From the NCBI GenBank assembly GCA_963714425.1, contig CAVQOI010000008.1, forward strand, positions 62,001-126,000: DNA of 64,000 bases. The letters are read 5' to 3'. Positions 41,468-50,472 of this stretch are shown here, in pieces. Numbering within the stretch: the stretch's first letter is position 1; every line of letters begins with the position of its first letter. The position numbers and the translations under genes were made by a program. The DNA is from DATCYX01 sp963714425 (GTDB lineage: Bacteria > Chloroflexota > Anaerolineae > Anaerolineales > UBA4823). Below the pieces are notes generated by a model, which was not told where the DNA came from, did not search any database, and saw only the letters and a list, made by a program, of their open reading frames with translations.

Positions 41468-42934
41468 ATGGCGACAGATATAAAGACGCAATACGATATT
41501 GGCTTAATTGGATTAGCCGTAATGGGACAAAACCTGGTGCTAAATATGAACGATCACGGCTTCAGGGTCGTGGTTTACAATCGGACACCTCAAAAGACTG
41601 ATGAATTCCTAAGTACTTCAGCCAGAGGCACAAATGTGACCGGCGTTCACACGATCGAAGAACTGGTAGGGATGCTCAAGCGCCCTAGGCGGGTAATGCT
41701 GATGATCAAAGCCGGCAAACCCGTTGATGAAATAATTGATGTGCTTGTGCCTTTGCTCGAACCAGGTGACATCATCATCGATGGGGGAAATTCCAATTTT
41801 CGGGATTCAATCCGACGCACAGCTCATCTAGAATCGAAGGGTTTGCTGTTTATCGGTACAGGTATTTCAGGTGGAGAGGAGGGCGCACGCTACGGACCGT
41901 CCATTATGCCAGGTGGATCTCCGCAAGCATGGCCTCATGTGAGAGAGATCTTCCAGAGCATTGCCGCGAAAGTTGAAAATGGCACTCCGTGTTGTGACTG
42001 GGTAGGCGAAAACGGAGCCGGCCATTTCGTCAAGATGGTACACAATGGTATCGAGTATGGGGATATGCAATTAATTGCGGAAGCCTATCACCTGCTCAAA
42101 AATAGGCAAAACCGAAGCATTGATGAAATCCAGCAGATTTTCGAGGGATGGAATCGGGGCAAGCTAGAATCCTATTTGATCGAGATCACAGCGCACATTC
42201 TAGCTGTCAAGGACGAGGATGGCGAACCACTTGTTGATAAGATCCTTGATTCCGCCGGGCAGAAAGGAACTGGGCGCTGGACAGTGGTTGATGCGCTCGA
42301 AGCCGGAGTGCCACTTACGCTGATTTCTGAGGCAGTTCAAGCCCGATCCCTTTCTGCGCTAAAAGATGAGCGTGTTTTCGCTTCGACGGTTCTCAGCGGT
42401 CCTGATAATAATTTGGTGGGTGAATATGATACTCGTGTGCAGGATGTTCACGATGCGCTATACGCGTCGAAGATCATCTCATACGCACAAGGATTCATGC
42501 TAATGCGGGCAGCTGCGTCTGAGAACAATTGGAATCTCAATTATGGCGGGATCGCACTTATGTGGCGAGGAGGGTGTATTATCCGCTCGATCTTCCTGGT
42601 GAAGATAAAAGAAGCCTACGATCGGGATCCTGGGATTGCAAATATCCTGCTGGATACCTATTTCCGTGGTGAAGTGCAGGCTTCCCAGACAGCATGGCGG
42701 CGAGTGGTTGCAAATGCTGTAGAGATAGGCATTCCTCTGCCTGCTATGAGTAGCGCCCTGGCGTTCTACGATGGGTACCGGCACGTTAGCCTACCTGCAA
42801 ACCTAATCCAGGCACAACGCGATTATTTCGGTGCTCACACATACGAAAGAGTTGATCGCCCGCGCGGCAAGTTTTATCACACTGATTGGGCTGGGACGGG
42901 AGGGAAGGTGACCTCGGGAAGCTACGAGGCGTAA
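41468..42934 (+). CDS. gnd: 6-phosphogluconate dehydrogenase, decarboxylating
   Basis: Oxidises 6-phosphogluconate to ribulose-5-phosphate and CO2 with NADP+ in the pentose phosphate pathway. The 488-residue protein has the Rossmann motif GLAVMGQNLVLNM, the NADP-binding VYNRTPQKTDEF, the catalytic region GISGGEEGARYGPSIMPGG (split: GISGGEEGARYGPS and IMPGG), the substrate lysine in HFVKMVHNGIEYGDMQ, and the C-terminal tail YERVDRPRGKFYHTDW that closes over the partner's active site. Full length for the dimeric form. A ribosome site AGAGGA precedes the ATG. Confidence 0.97.
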   Translation: MATDIKTQYDIGLIGLAVMGQNLVLNMNDHGFRVVVYNRTPQKTDEFLSTSARGTNVTGVHTIEELVGMLKRPRRVMLMIKAGKPVDEIIDVLVPLLEPGDIIIDGGNSNFRDSIRRTAHLESKGLLFIGTGISGGEEGARYGPSIMPGGSPQAWPHVREIFQSIAAKVENGTPCCDWVGENGAGHFVKMVHNGIEYGDMQLIAEAYHLLKNRQNRSIDEIQQIFEGWNRGKLESYLIEITAHILAVKDEDGEPLVDKILDSAGQKGTGRWTVVDALEAGVPLTLISEAVQARSLSALKDERVFASTVLSGPDNNLVGEYDTRVQDVHDALYASKIISYAQGFMLMRAAASENNWNLNYGGIALMWRGGCIIRSIFLVKIKEAYDRDPGIANILLDTYFRGEVQASQTAWRRVVANAVEIGIPLPAMSSALAFYDGYRHVSLPANLIQAQRDYFGAHTYERVDRPRGKFYHTDWAGTGGKVTSGSYEA

Positions 42935-42983
42935 TCTCCCATAGCGTTTGATTTTGGAGGGCATTCGCCATTGAGAGCAATTG

Positions 42984-44525
42984 CTATTCTCTGCGATTGA
43001 AACGTTGTCCTAAGATCAACAACAATGCTCCAACAACCGCAAGCGCAGCGATTCCAGCAAGAATAGGGTCGATGGCTTTCAATGCAGAAGTCTGATCCGG
43101 GATGGGCTCATCATCTGAGAAAATGGGGGTTGCATCGGGGAATGGGGTGGAGATAACCTGAGCAACCGCAGTAGCGAACTCCTTCACAGGTGTTGATGTT
43201 AGGATATTGCGGGTGGGGATGGGTGAAGGTGAAATACTGGAGCTAGTGGGCGTGGAGGTCGGGCTCGCTGGCTTAATCAACAGATTTTGCCCAGGGATGA
43301 TCACCGCTCCATCTGTTATCCCGTTGAGTGAAAGGATTATACTCAGGTCCACCTGGTATGCAGCCGCGATGTTCCAGAGGGTCTGGCCTTCCTGGACAAC
43401 ATGCACAATGGAGCCATTAGCGCCAGGGGGAGCGATTGCGATCGGAATTATGGTTGCAAGTGTTGGTGCTGCTACGCCTGTGCTGCCAGGTTGGGGCGGA
43501 ATAGCTCCAGACCCAGAATCCCAGTTTTCTGTCCATAAGAAGGATACATCGATCCAATCATTATTCCCAGGTTGCAAGCCAATATCGATGCTGACTTGGC
43601 GCGCCAGGTCAATACCAAAGGGAGCAGTGACGACCCGTCCGAACTGATCTGTGCCCCCGTTGTAGCCATTGAAGTAGGCTGCCTGGGCTTCTGGCATACC
43701 TAAATTTAGGTCGGCGAACATGCGCCGGGGAGTCGGGTCATTGGTGGTTGCCCAAAAATTATCATCAACATTCCATGGTCCAGACTCATTAACAGTTGCT
43801 GCGGTGCTTTTCTCGTAACTGATAAACACTGAATAACCATATCCAGGAATGTACCCGTCGCTATTGCACACGGAATTGCCGCCGTTGGCGAATTTCAGGC
43901 ATTTATCGGGCAGTGCGACGGTGTATGCTCCCCCCGAATCGTAACGGGTGGCATATACCCGGTATGTGCGCGGATTGGACTGTGCTAGCGGACTGCCATG
44001 GACCTTACGTTCAACCTGCCACTGATGTTCAATCCACCTTGATAACCGAGTAAATGCGTACGGTCCAAGTGAATAGATTAGCTTCTGTCTTGAATCACGT
44101 ACAGTCTCCAACACCTGAGCGTTATACCCCATCCGATATATCTGGGAGCGTTTTTCCTCCAGGCTTAAATTTTCGTCGTTAATGATGCGAGAGCTTTCAT
44201 GCATTAGCATGTGCAAGCTCTGTTGCTCCTTCTTTGCGATACGCTCTACACTCTGAAGATTGGTTGCGGTTAATCCGGCTTCCCCTGGGAGTCTCTCTAC
44301 CAGGCTGGATGTAAAAACGAAATACCCTAACACTGGTTTGTGCCCCCAAACAGGCGTGGGGAATGCCACTCGCGTTGAATATTCGTGGAAGCGGGTGTAA
44401 TCCAGCGCATGACTCAGCGCTAGAAAAATGACCAGCAGAATGGCTAAGCCGTTCTGCCAGATAGGATGGTAGGGCAGCGCACTGGTGCGGGAAACCGCCT
44501 GCTGCGTACCCTGATTAGCTCTCAT
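42984..44525 (-). CDS. Extracytoplasmic LysM-domain protein with two membrane anchors
   Basis: A 513-residue protein. One hydrophobic segment lies near residues 27-42. A large domain of about 300 residues of unknown type follows (with FWATTNDPTPRRMF, YNGGTDQFGRVV), then a LysM domain at about 375-417 (HVVQEGQTLWNIAAAY, ILSLNGITDG, IIPGQNLLI) that would bind peptidoglycan or a similar glycan. After it come a Ser/Thr/Pro linker and a second membrane span (about 488-507) ending in a short basic tail. The layout suggests a protein looped outside the membrane and held at both ends. The central domain's function is not recognised. Confidence 0.8.
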   Translation of the reverse strand: MRANQGTQQAVSRTSALPYHPIWQNGLAILLVIFLALSHALDYTRFHEYSTRVAFPTPVWGHKPVLGYFVFTSSLVERLPGEAGLTATNLQSVERIAKKEQQSLHMLMHESSRIINDENLSLEEKRSQIYRMGYNAQVLETVRDSRQKLIYSLGPYAFTRLSRWIEHQWQVERKVHGSPLAQSNPRTYRVYATRYDSGGAYTVALPDKCLKFANGGNSVCNSDGYIPGYGYSVFISYEKSTAATVNESGPWNVDDNFWATTNDPTPRRMFADLNLGMPEAQAAYFNGYNGGTDQFGRVVTAPFGIDLARQVSIDIGLQPGNNDWIDVSFLWTENWDSGSGAIPPQPGSTGVAAPTLATIIPIAIAPPGANGSIVHVVQEGQTLWNIAAAYQVDLSIILSLNGITDGAVIIPGQNLLIKPASPTSTPTSSSISPSPIPTRNILTSTPVKEFATAVAQVISTPFPDATPIFSDDEPIPDQTSALKAIDPILAGIAALAVVGALLLILGQRFNRRE

Positions 44526-44540
44526 ATGCTTGCACCCATT

Positions 44541-44590
44541 ATATCGAAAATATTAAGCACCAGCCCCTATAGCTACTATAGGGGCTGGTG
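44541..44590 (-). terminator. Intrinsic terminator after the cyclase gene
   Basis: A perfect 15-pair stem (44558-44572 with 44576-44590, loop CTA) lies 23 bases past the cyclase stop. On the minus strand it is followed by TTAATATTTT. It insulates the LysM gene from the cyclase transcript. Confidence 0.8.
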
Positions 44591-44612
44591 GGGGACCGGG
44601 AGCCACAGGTTG

Positions 44613-45455
44613 TTATGGAAGGATGGCGAATACTCGCGCAGGGAAGCCGGAGCCATCCTTTGGCTTGCCGAATGTGACCACGACGAGTGCCCCCGCCTCT
44701 GGCACCTGATCAAGGTTTGTCAACAGTTCAATCTGGTAGTGGTCTGTACCCAGGATATAAGCTTCCAGTGAGTAGTCGCCCTGGCTGGTGGCGAATCCTG
44801 GATCGGTATCGGTTGGCTCATGACCTGAAGCTGTAATTTTCCGCCCTTCGTAGAGATACTGCAAGACTTCAAGACTCCAGCCAGGATAGTGGGCGATTCC
44901 ATCGGCATCCTTATTCTGCATGGCTGCCATGTCTGGCCAGCGCTTGGACCAGTCGGTACGCATAGCAACAAAGGCACCCTTAGGGATTTTGCCGTGCCTC
45001 TTTTCCCATTTGCGCACGTCGTCCATGGTGATGGTGTAATCCGGGTTCATCTCAACTTGCTTGTGTACATCGATGACGACCAGTGGTAAGACCATCTCTG
45101 TGAGTTCAATTTGGTCTATTGTCCGCAAGCCGCGGATGAAGTGCGCCGGTGGATCGGCGTGAGTGCCCCATTGGCCGACATGACAGTAGTACTGGGCATA
45201 AAATCCGGTGCCCAGCGTTCCAGGCCCTGGTGGGGCATTGTCATACCAGAATAAAAGTGTACGATCCTCATCCGGGAATCCTGGCCAGTGGGGAATCCCA
45301 GGCTCAAAGGTGTGGGTCAGGTCAACGAATTCGCGTTTCTGGAGCAATTGCCAGACAGGCCAGAGAGAAGGTTGTTTCTTATACCCAACACCAGCGATCA
45401 GAGTCGCAACGGCAACAACCAACAGAATCGAGAAGAGTATTCTCCTGGATTTCAT
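44613..45455 (-). CDS. Membrane-anchored cyclase family hydrolase (kynurenine formamidase-like fold)
   Basis: A 280-residue protein of the cyclase/KynB-like metal hydrolase family: VDLTHTFEPGIPHWPG at the start of the domain, the metal-binding HxxxxDxxxH-type motif in GTHADPPAHF, VVIDVHKQ, FVAMRTDWSKRW, and a late HEPTDTDPG. These enzymes hydrolyse amides or cyclic esters. Unusually, an N-terminal hydrophobic segment (about 6-25) predicts export or anchoring, so the catalytic domain would be outside the membrane. The start has an AGGAGG site. It is divergent from the oxidoreductase operon. Confidence 0.87.
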   Translation of the reverse strand: MKSRRILFSILLVVAVATLIAGVGYKKQPSLWPVWQLLQKREFVDLTHTFEPGIPHWPGFPDEDRTLLFWYDNAPPGPGTLGTGFYAQYYCHVGQWGTHADPPAHFIRGLRTIDQIELTEMVLPLVVIDVHKQVEMNPDYTITMDDVRKWEKRHGKIPKGAFVAMRTDWSKRWPDMAAMQNKDADGIAHYPGWSLEVLQYLYEGRKITASGHEPTDTDPGFATSQGDYSLEAYILGTDHYQIELLTNLDQVPEAGALVVVTFGKPKDGSGFPARVFAILP

Positions 45456-45822
45456 GGTCCCTCCTAGGCATATTCAACTGATCGGAATTGTTATTGATTG
45501 GATGCAGCAGCAGTGGTGATCCCGGTCCCGACGGGAAAGGATCCATCTAACCACTAGCTTAGCAAAATTTTCTCGATATTACAAGGAGGAATTTCAAAAT
45601 AATGACCTTTCACCGCTGAATATCCTTTGTAATGCTGTATACCAACATCTGCCACCCAGTGGCGACCAAATAATCTTATAAGTTCTGGATACTCGGTTTT
45701 CAAAGTGACAATTGAACCTTCCAATCGTGACAGTTAGCACTACTCAATCTCAATTTAGAATAAGATAATAAAGGTTGGATTACTGCCTAACCAACTTTGA
45801 CGCGGTTACCACGGAGGTATTG
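45456..45822. other. 367-base divergent intergenic region (cyclase / oxidoreductase operon)
   Basis: Contains two plausible promoters facing away from each other: minus strand TTGTAA (45579-45584) and TAAGCT (45556-45561), 17 apart, for the cyclase; and plus strand TTAGCA/TAGAAT (45734-45761) for the ferredoxin-led operon. A GC-rich stretch near 45515-45545 lies in the predicted cyclase leader. I recognise no riboswitch class. Confidence 0.5.
45734..45761 (+). promoter_or_regulatory. Candidate promoter of the 2-oxoacid oxidoreductase operon
   Basis: TTAGCA (45734-45739) and TAGAAT (45756-45761) with 16 bases between. Moderate match, correctly placed about 60 bases before the ferredoxin start codon. 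Confidence 0.35.
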
Positions 45823-46071
45823 ATGCCCGTGAAGGGTTGGATCATTGTTGACGAGATGTATTGCAAGGGATGCGAGCTGTGCGTGCAAGCTTGTCCCCAG
45901 GGCGTCATGGCGTTGGACATGCAGCGACTCACCCCCAAAGGCTATCATCCAGCGTTCCTCAAAGCTGATGGCTGTACTGGCTGCGCAATCTGCGCGCTGG
46001 TTTGCCCAGAAGCGGCTCTGACCGTTTTCCGCGAAGCTCCTGTCCGGAAGACGCGAATTGTCACAGTCTAG
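45823..46071 (+). CDS. 2-oxoacid:ferredoxin oxidoreductase, ferredoxin-like delta subunit
   Basis: From ATG 45823 (GGAGG five bases upstream) the protein has 82 residues and two 4Fe-4S cluster motifs: CKGCELCVQACP and CTGCAICALVCPEAAL. Such 8Fe delta subunits carry electrons from the thiamine-dependent catalytic core to free ferredoxin. It leads the delta-alpha-beta-gamma operon and overlaps or touches the alpha gene region (10 bases apart), as in KorDABC/VorDBAC-type loci. Confidence 0.93.
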   Translation: MPVKGWIIVDEMYCKGCELCVQACPQGVMALDMQRLTPKGYHPAFLKADGCTGCAICALVCPEAALTVFREAPVRKTRIVTV

Positions 46072-46081
46072 GTGTAGCGCA

Positions 46082-47212
46082 ATGTCACGAGAGTTTATTG
46101 AAGGAAACCACGCCATGGCTGAAGCCGCCATTCGTGCGGGCTTGCAGGCGTATTTCGGATATCCCATTACTCCACAAACCGAGCTTCTTGAACATTTTGC
46201 CCGGCGAATGCCTGACCTTGGTAGGGTCTTCCTCCAGGCTGAGAGTGAAGTGGCTGCAATTAATATGGTCTATGGAGCAGCCTGCACCGGGGTGAGAGTG
46301 ATGAGTTCATCCTCCAGCCCCGGTGTTAGCTTAATGATGGAGGGCTTGTCGTATATTGCTGGGACTGAAATCCCCGTTGTTCTCATCGATGTCGTCCGTG
46401 GCGGGCCGGGTCTGGGAAATATCGCCCCCTCACAGGGAGATTACAACCAAATCGTGCATGGCGGCGGACATGGCGATTACCACCCAATCGTCCTGGCACC
46501 TGCCAGCGTGCAAGAGGCCATCGATCTGGTTGTCCTGGCTTTTGATCTGGCAGAGAAATACCGCTGCATTGCGATTGTCATGGCAGATGGCAATGTTGGG
46601 CAGATGATGGAGCCAGCAGAGCTGCCCCCGATGCGCCCGGTGCGTACGGAATACCCCGATTGGGCAGTGCGTGGCGCTGAGGGACGCGAGAAACGGGTGC
46701 TTAGCTCGATCTACATCAACCCTCCGGATGAAGAAGTGATGAATTACCGCCTGATGCAGGTCTGGAATGAAGTTCAGGCGAATGAAGTGCGCTACAAAGA
46801 GTATTTCCTGGACGACGCTGAGCTGGTTGTCGTTGGGTATGGCACAGCCGGGCGGGTAGCACTTTCAGCTGTGCGCACTGCCCGAGCAGAAGGCATTCGT
46901 GCTGGACTTTTCCGCCCGATCACGCTCAGCCCATTCCCTTCAGATGAGATTGAGGCCCTGGCTGAGCGCTCACAGGCTATCCTGGTGACCGAGATGAATG
47001 CTGGGCAGATGTTGGATGATGTGCTGCGTGTAGTCAAGGGGCGTATCCCCGTGGAGTTTTACGGGCGAATGGGTGGGATGGTACCTTTCCCGGACGAAAT
47101 CCTGGATGAAATCTACCGTATGGCTAAAGGGCCGCTCTCGGTGAGCAATGATCCACGCCTGGGTTGGATGGAGCGCTTTGCCAGCGTGATCCAGGTGAAA
47201 GCCAGGATTTAG
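46082..47212 (+). CDS. vorB: 2-oxoacid:ferredoxin oxidoreductase alpha subunit (VorB-like)
   Basis: A 376-residue subunit. IEGNHAMAEAAIRAGLQAYF (start shown as GNHAMAEAAIRAG), GYPITPQTE, AESEVAAINMVYGAA, SSSSPGVSLMMEG, and RGGPGLGNIAPSQGDY follow the pattern of VorB, the 3-methyl-2-oxobutanoate (branched 2-oxoacid) form, more closely than pyruvate or 2-oxoglutarate enzymes. It binds substrate and helps hold thiamine diphosphate. The ATG at 46082 is preferred over the in-frame upstream codon at 46058, which lies inside the ferredoxin gene. The enzyme is oxygen-sensitive and typical of anaerobes or facultative organisms. Confidence 0.92.
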   Translation: MSREFIEGNHAMAEAAIRAGLQAYFGYPITPQTELLEHFARRMPDLGRVFLQAESEVAAINMVYGAACTGVRVMSSSSSPGVSLMMEGLSYIAGTEIPVVLIDVVRGGPGLGNIAPSQGDYNQIVHGGGHGDYHPIVLAPASVQEAIDLVVLAFDLAEKYRCIAIVMADGNVGQMMEPAELPPMRPVRTEYPDWAVRGAEGREKRVLSSIYINPPDEEVMNYRLMQVWNEVQANEVRYKEYFLDDAELVVVGYGTAGRVALSAVRTARAEGIRAGLFRPITLSPFPSDEIEALAERSQAILVTEMNAGQMLDDVLRVVKGRIPVEFYGRMGGMVPFPDEILDEIYRMAKGPLSVSNDPRLGWMERFASVIQVKARI

Positions 47213-47227
47213 GGAGGTCGATAAAAA

Positions 47228-48004
47228 ATGGATGCCACAACCCCAGGTCAGATTGTTTATGAACGTCCGAAATCCCTGGCAGATTTCCCGACCACTTATT
47301 GCCCAGGTTGTACGCATGGAATCGCCCATCGATTGATCGCAGAAGTACTGGATGAGATGGATCTGCGCGAGCGCACAATTGGCGTAGCGCCGGTGGGGTG
47401 CTCGGTATTTGCTTACAATTTTTTCGATTTTGATTTTGTCGAGGCAGCGCATGGGCGCGCTCCAGCAATGGCGACTGGTATCAAGCGCGTGCTTCCAGAG
47501 CGCGTGGTGTTCACGTACCAGGGAGATGGAGATTTAGCATCCATTGGTATGGGTGAGATCATGCACGCAGCCGGGCGAGGGGAAAATATTACCGTCATCT
47601 TCATCAACAATGCGATCTATGGGATGACGGGTGGGCAGATGGCGCCCACATCCTTACCTGGACAAAAAACCACATCGTCACCGTACGGTAGAGACGTAGA
47701 GCAGGCCGGTTTCCCGCTCCGCATGTCAGAAATCCTTTCATGCCTGGATGGCGCGGGGTATGTGGTGCGACGTAGCTTGCACGATCCAAAGAATATCCGA
47801 ATGGCGAAAAAGGCGATCCGATTAGCATTCGAAGCTCAGCTGCGCGGGCTGGGGTTTTCCATGGTCGAGTTGTTGTCAACGTGCTCGACAAACTGGGGGA
47901 TGACGCCACTGGAGGCGCTCAAATGGGTAGAGGAGCGCATGGTTCCGGCATTTCCATTAGGCGATTACAAAGTGCTGCCTGCGCTGGCTGAACTGCGCGT
48001 ATAG
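47228..48004 (+). CDS. 2-oxoacid:ferredoxin oxidoreductase beta subunit
   Basis: A 258-residue thiamine diphosphate-binding subunit with YCPGCTHGIAHRLIAEVLDE near residue 22 (CPGCxHG; cysteines may hold the proximal cluster), the ThDP motif GDGDLASIGMGEIMHAAGRG (GDG...N; shown here as GDGDLASIGMGE), and NNAIYGMTGGQMAPTS. With the alpha subunit it oxidatively decarboxylates a 2-oxoacid to acyl-CoA. It starts 15 bases after the alpha gene with a GGAGG site. Confidence 0.93.
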   Translation: MDATTPGQIVYERPKSLADFPTTYCPGCTHGIAHRLIAEVLDEMDLRERTIGVAPVGCSVFAYNFFDFDFVEAAHGRAPAMATGIKRVLPERVVFTYQGDGDLASIGMGEIMHAAGRGENITVIFINNAIYGMTGGQMAPTSLPGQKTTSSPYGRDVEQAGFPLRMSEILSCLDGAGYVVRRSLHDPKNIRMAKKAIRLAFEAQLRGLGFSMVELLSTCSTNWGMTPLEALKWVEERMVPAFPLGDYKVLPALAELRV

Positions 48005-48017
48005 CGAGGATCTCAAC

Positions 48018-48587
48018 ATGCAAACCGAAATCGTATTTGCGGGCTTTGGGGGACAGGGAGTTTTGTTCGGCGGGCAGGTGCTGGCATACGCAGCGATGGA
48101 TAGTGGCCGTGAGGTGACCTGGATCCCTTCGTACGGACCTGAAATGCGGGGCGGGACTGCGAACTGTACGGTGATCATCGCCGACGAGGAGATCGGCTCA
48201 CCGCTCGTACGCAATCCTAAGGGCGCAATTGTACTGAACTTACCTTCGTTGGATAAGTACGAGCCTTTAGTTGTTCCAGGTGGCGTGCTGGTTGCCAATG
48301 CATCTCTAATGAATCGAGGTCCTGCTCGCAAAGACATTACGTCGATATTCATCCCAGCCAATGAGATTGCTGAGTCGATCGGTAACCGGCGGCTGCTCAA
48401 TATGGTAACCCTGGGCGCTTTACTCGGTGTACTGCCTGTCCTGCCGATGGAGGCAATTGAACAAGCCTTACAGGAGCACTTGCCAGAACGTCATCGCAAG
48501 CTCTTGCCGGTGAACTATCAGGCGCTGCGTGCTGGCGCAGAATTCGCGGTCAAGGCATTAGCAGGAGAAGCTGCGCCCTCCTTTTAA
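48018..48587 (+). CDS. 2-oxoacid:ferredoxin oxidoreductase gamma subunit
   Basis: A 189-residue subunit with the characteristic FAGFGGQGVLFGGQVLA N-terminus, SYGPEMRGGTANCTV, and a late LGALLGVLPV. It binds the CoA substrate region in this family. It is 13 bases after the beta gene and is the last gene of the operon. A 339-base gap follows. Confidence 0.94.
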   Translation: MQTEIVFAGFGGQGVLFGGQVLAYAAMDSGREVTWIPSYGPEMRGGTANCTVIIADEEIGSPLVRNPKGAIVLNLPSLDKYEPLVVPGGVLVANASLMNRGPARKDITSIFIPANEIAESIGNRRLLNMVTLGALLGVLPVLPMEAIEQALQEHLPERHRKLLPVNYQALRAGAEFAVKALAGEAAPSF

Positions 48588-48926
48588 TTGCAGTACTGTT
48601 TCTTTGAATTTCTTACTTCTTTCCGCGAACCATTATTATTCCAAAGAATTACTCAGGGCTATCCTGCACTGCCGGACACTTCTGCTCGGAAGTCCCTGCA
48701 CCGCTGATTCCAAAAACATTGGGGCAAAAATATGGGGGATTATCAACTAGCTCGAAAATTATGATATGGGTCCTTGAACAAAGCCCCGAAAGTGATCGTT
48801 GGACGTCGCCTGAATGGAATGGTGATACAATTGACAACTTGACGGAAGGAGCAGTGCTCATTTCCGGTCACGCAGGCGTAGGGTGCCCTTTGCGCCCACC
48901 AACCCTCGATGATGAGGTAAGTTATT
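48588..48926. other. 339-base intergenic region before the GerMN lipoproteins
   Basis: No convincing gene. An open frame of 74 codons (48719-48943, +) overlaps the next start and lacks any family resemblance. Hexamers such as TTGAAC, TTGGAC, TTGACA and TACAAT occur between 48770 and 48850 but not at proper spacing, so no promoter is claimed. No obvious terminator follows the gamma-subunit gene. Confidence 0.5.
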
Positions 48927-49634
48927 ATGTCCAGATCAACTAAGCTACTCTCAGCCTTCCTTCTGGCTGGGACATTCCTCGCGGGATGTTCTCAAGCCAC
49001 ACCATTACCACCTAGCCCAACGTCTATCCCTCCCAGCGCTACAGCTGTGCCGCCTACTGTGACGCCACTCCCGACGGACACTCTCACACCCACATTCCCC
49101 CCACCTACGAATACGCCGACAGCCCCACCAACCGGAACAAACACGCCGGTACCCACCGATACTCCAACGCCCACGCAGACGGAAATCCCCGGTACGCTCC
49201 CCCCTTACATTCCACTCCCCGGCTCAAGTAAAGAAACGGTGAACATCTATTTTGTCCTGGTCGGGACTGGGGAGGCAACGTGTGGAAGTCGAATTCTTGC
49301 CATTAGTTCAGGCGTGAAAGTGGATGGTGATATTGAAAAGGATGTTACTGCAGGGCTACGCAGCTTGTTCTCGCATACGAAGCAATATTACGGCGATCTG
49401 TACAACCCTTTATATGCATCCAGGTTGCGGGTGCAAAAAGTAGATTATGAGAGAGACACTGACGAAATTGTCGTGGTTCTGAGTGGCACTTACAAACCTA
49501 CCGGCGACCCGTGTGATAACGAGAGGGTCAGGGCGCAGGTTTGGTCAACAATCCGTCAATTTCGTGGTGTCAAAGGCGTTACGGTTTATCTCAACAATGG
49601 TCTCCTTGGTGACCGTCTTTCGAACGATAACTAG
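48927..49634 (+). CDS. GerMN domain lipoprotein, first of three
   Basis: A 235-residue exported lipoprotein: basic start, hydrophobic core and lipobox LAGC (Cys21), a Thr/Pro-rich linker of about 70 residues, then a GerMN domain (about 105-235) with VNIYFVLVGTGEATCG, LRSLFSHTKQYYGDLYNPL, VVVLSGTY and a conserved C-terminal NNGLLGDRLS. GerMN domains occur in spore-germination GerM, in LpqB and in other cell-surface proteins. They probably bind a wall component or partner protein. Two cysteines inside the domain are kept in all three paralogues. Confidence 0.88.
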   Translation: MSRSTKLLSAFLLAGTFLAGCSQATPLPPSPTSIPPSATAVPPTVTPLPTDTLTPTFPPPTNTPTAPPTGTNTPVPTDTPTPTQTEIPGTLPPYIPLPGSSKETVNIYFVLVGTGEATCGSRILAISSGVKVDGDIEKDVTAGLRSLFSHTKQYYGDLYNPLYASRLRVQKVDYERDTDEIVVVLSGTYKPTGDPCDNERVRAQVWSTIRQFRGVKGVTVYLNNGLLGDRLSNDN

Positions 49635-49747
49635 ATGGTCGGTTTGATTTCCGGACTCCTATGATCTTTGGTATAAAAGAGATATCACCCATGATTGGAA
49701 AGATGCGCCCTGGTGTGCCAATATCGAGGTTTCCTGGAAGAGCCTCG

Positions 49748-50452
49748 ATGGATCAGCACCATTCAGAGTTATGGCGGGTTATCGTGCTCGTTATTTTCAT
49801 TGTGGCATCCGGCTGCTCAGCACCCTTATCTCCCGTTGAAACTGCGCTGCCTGTGACGGATACCCGGGTCCCTTCGTCCCCAACCAGCGAACCTACCCAA
49901 ACTCCCACATCTACACCCGTGACCCCGACCGAAACACAAACCCCATTGCCTTCAGCGACACCTACGTTGGCTTTTACCGATACTCCAGTCCCAACTGAGA
50001 CCAGCACTGCATCGCCGACAGCTGCATTTTTCTTACTCCCTGCTGCCAGGGAAGGCACGGTTAACATTTACTTCATCCAGCTTAATTCGGGGATTGGCGC
50101 ATGTGGGGACCGTTTAATTGCGATCGGTTCAGGTGAACCGGTCACCGGAAAAACCGCCCGTGATGTGACTGCAGGGCTTAATAAGCTGTTCTCTTACCGG
50201 AAGATGTACTACGGGGAGCTCTATAATCCTCAAGGAGCATCCAGATTTCGAGTCGATGATGTATCCTTTGACAAGAAAAAAGGCGAGATTGTTGTTTATT
50301 TGAGAGGGTCTTTTAACCGCCCGGAAGATCCGTGCGAGAACACGCGTTTGAAGACACAGATCTGGGCGACGATCAGCCAATTCCCGGAAATTGAGCACGA
50401 GATTGTCTTCCTGAACCGAGTTCTTCTTGGCGATCTTATCTCGAATGACTAA
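49748..50452 (+). CDS. GerMN domain lipoprotein, second of three
   Basis: About 234 residues from ATG 49748, chosen because GGAAG lies 7 bases upstream and the signal peptide begins there. The open frame extends back to 49661. Lipobox VASGC follows the hydrophobic segment, then a Thr/Pro linker and the GerMN domain (VNIYFIQLNSGIGACG, LNKLFSYRKMYYGELYNP, IVVYLRGSF, LNRVLLGDLIS). Domain cysteines correspond to those of the first copy. It lies about 113 bases after the first paralogue. Confidence 0.87.
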   Translation: MDQHHSELWRVIVLVIFIVASGCSAPLSPVETALPVTDTRVPSSPTSEPTQTPTSTPVTPTETQTPLPSATPTLAFTDTPVPTETSTASPTAAFFLLPAAREGTVNIYFIQLNSGIGACGDRLIAIGSGEPVTGKTARDVTAGLNKLFSYRKMYYGELYNPQGASRFRVDDVSFDKKKGEIVVYLRGSFNRPEDPCENTRLKTQIWATISQFPEIEHEIVFLNRVLLGDLISND

Positions 50453-50472
50453 CTAACAACGGTTTGGTGGCG

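Noticed and set aside
44558..44590. Perfect hairpin as the end of a mobile element
   Set aside because: It sits just past a stop codon and is followed by a T-rich tract on the minus strand, so a terminator explains it.
45456..45822. Riboswitch in the divergent cyclase/oxidoreductase spacer
   Set aside because: A GC-rich folded stretch is present, but no conserved aptamer core of a known class could be recognised.
48719..48943. A 74-codon open frame between the oxidoreductase operon and the first GerMN gene
   Set aside because: It overlaps the next gene start, has no family resemblance, and its composition is not clearly coding.
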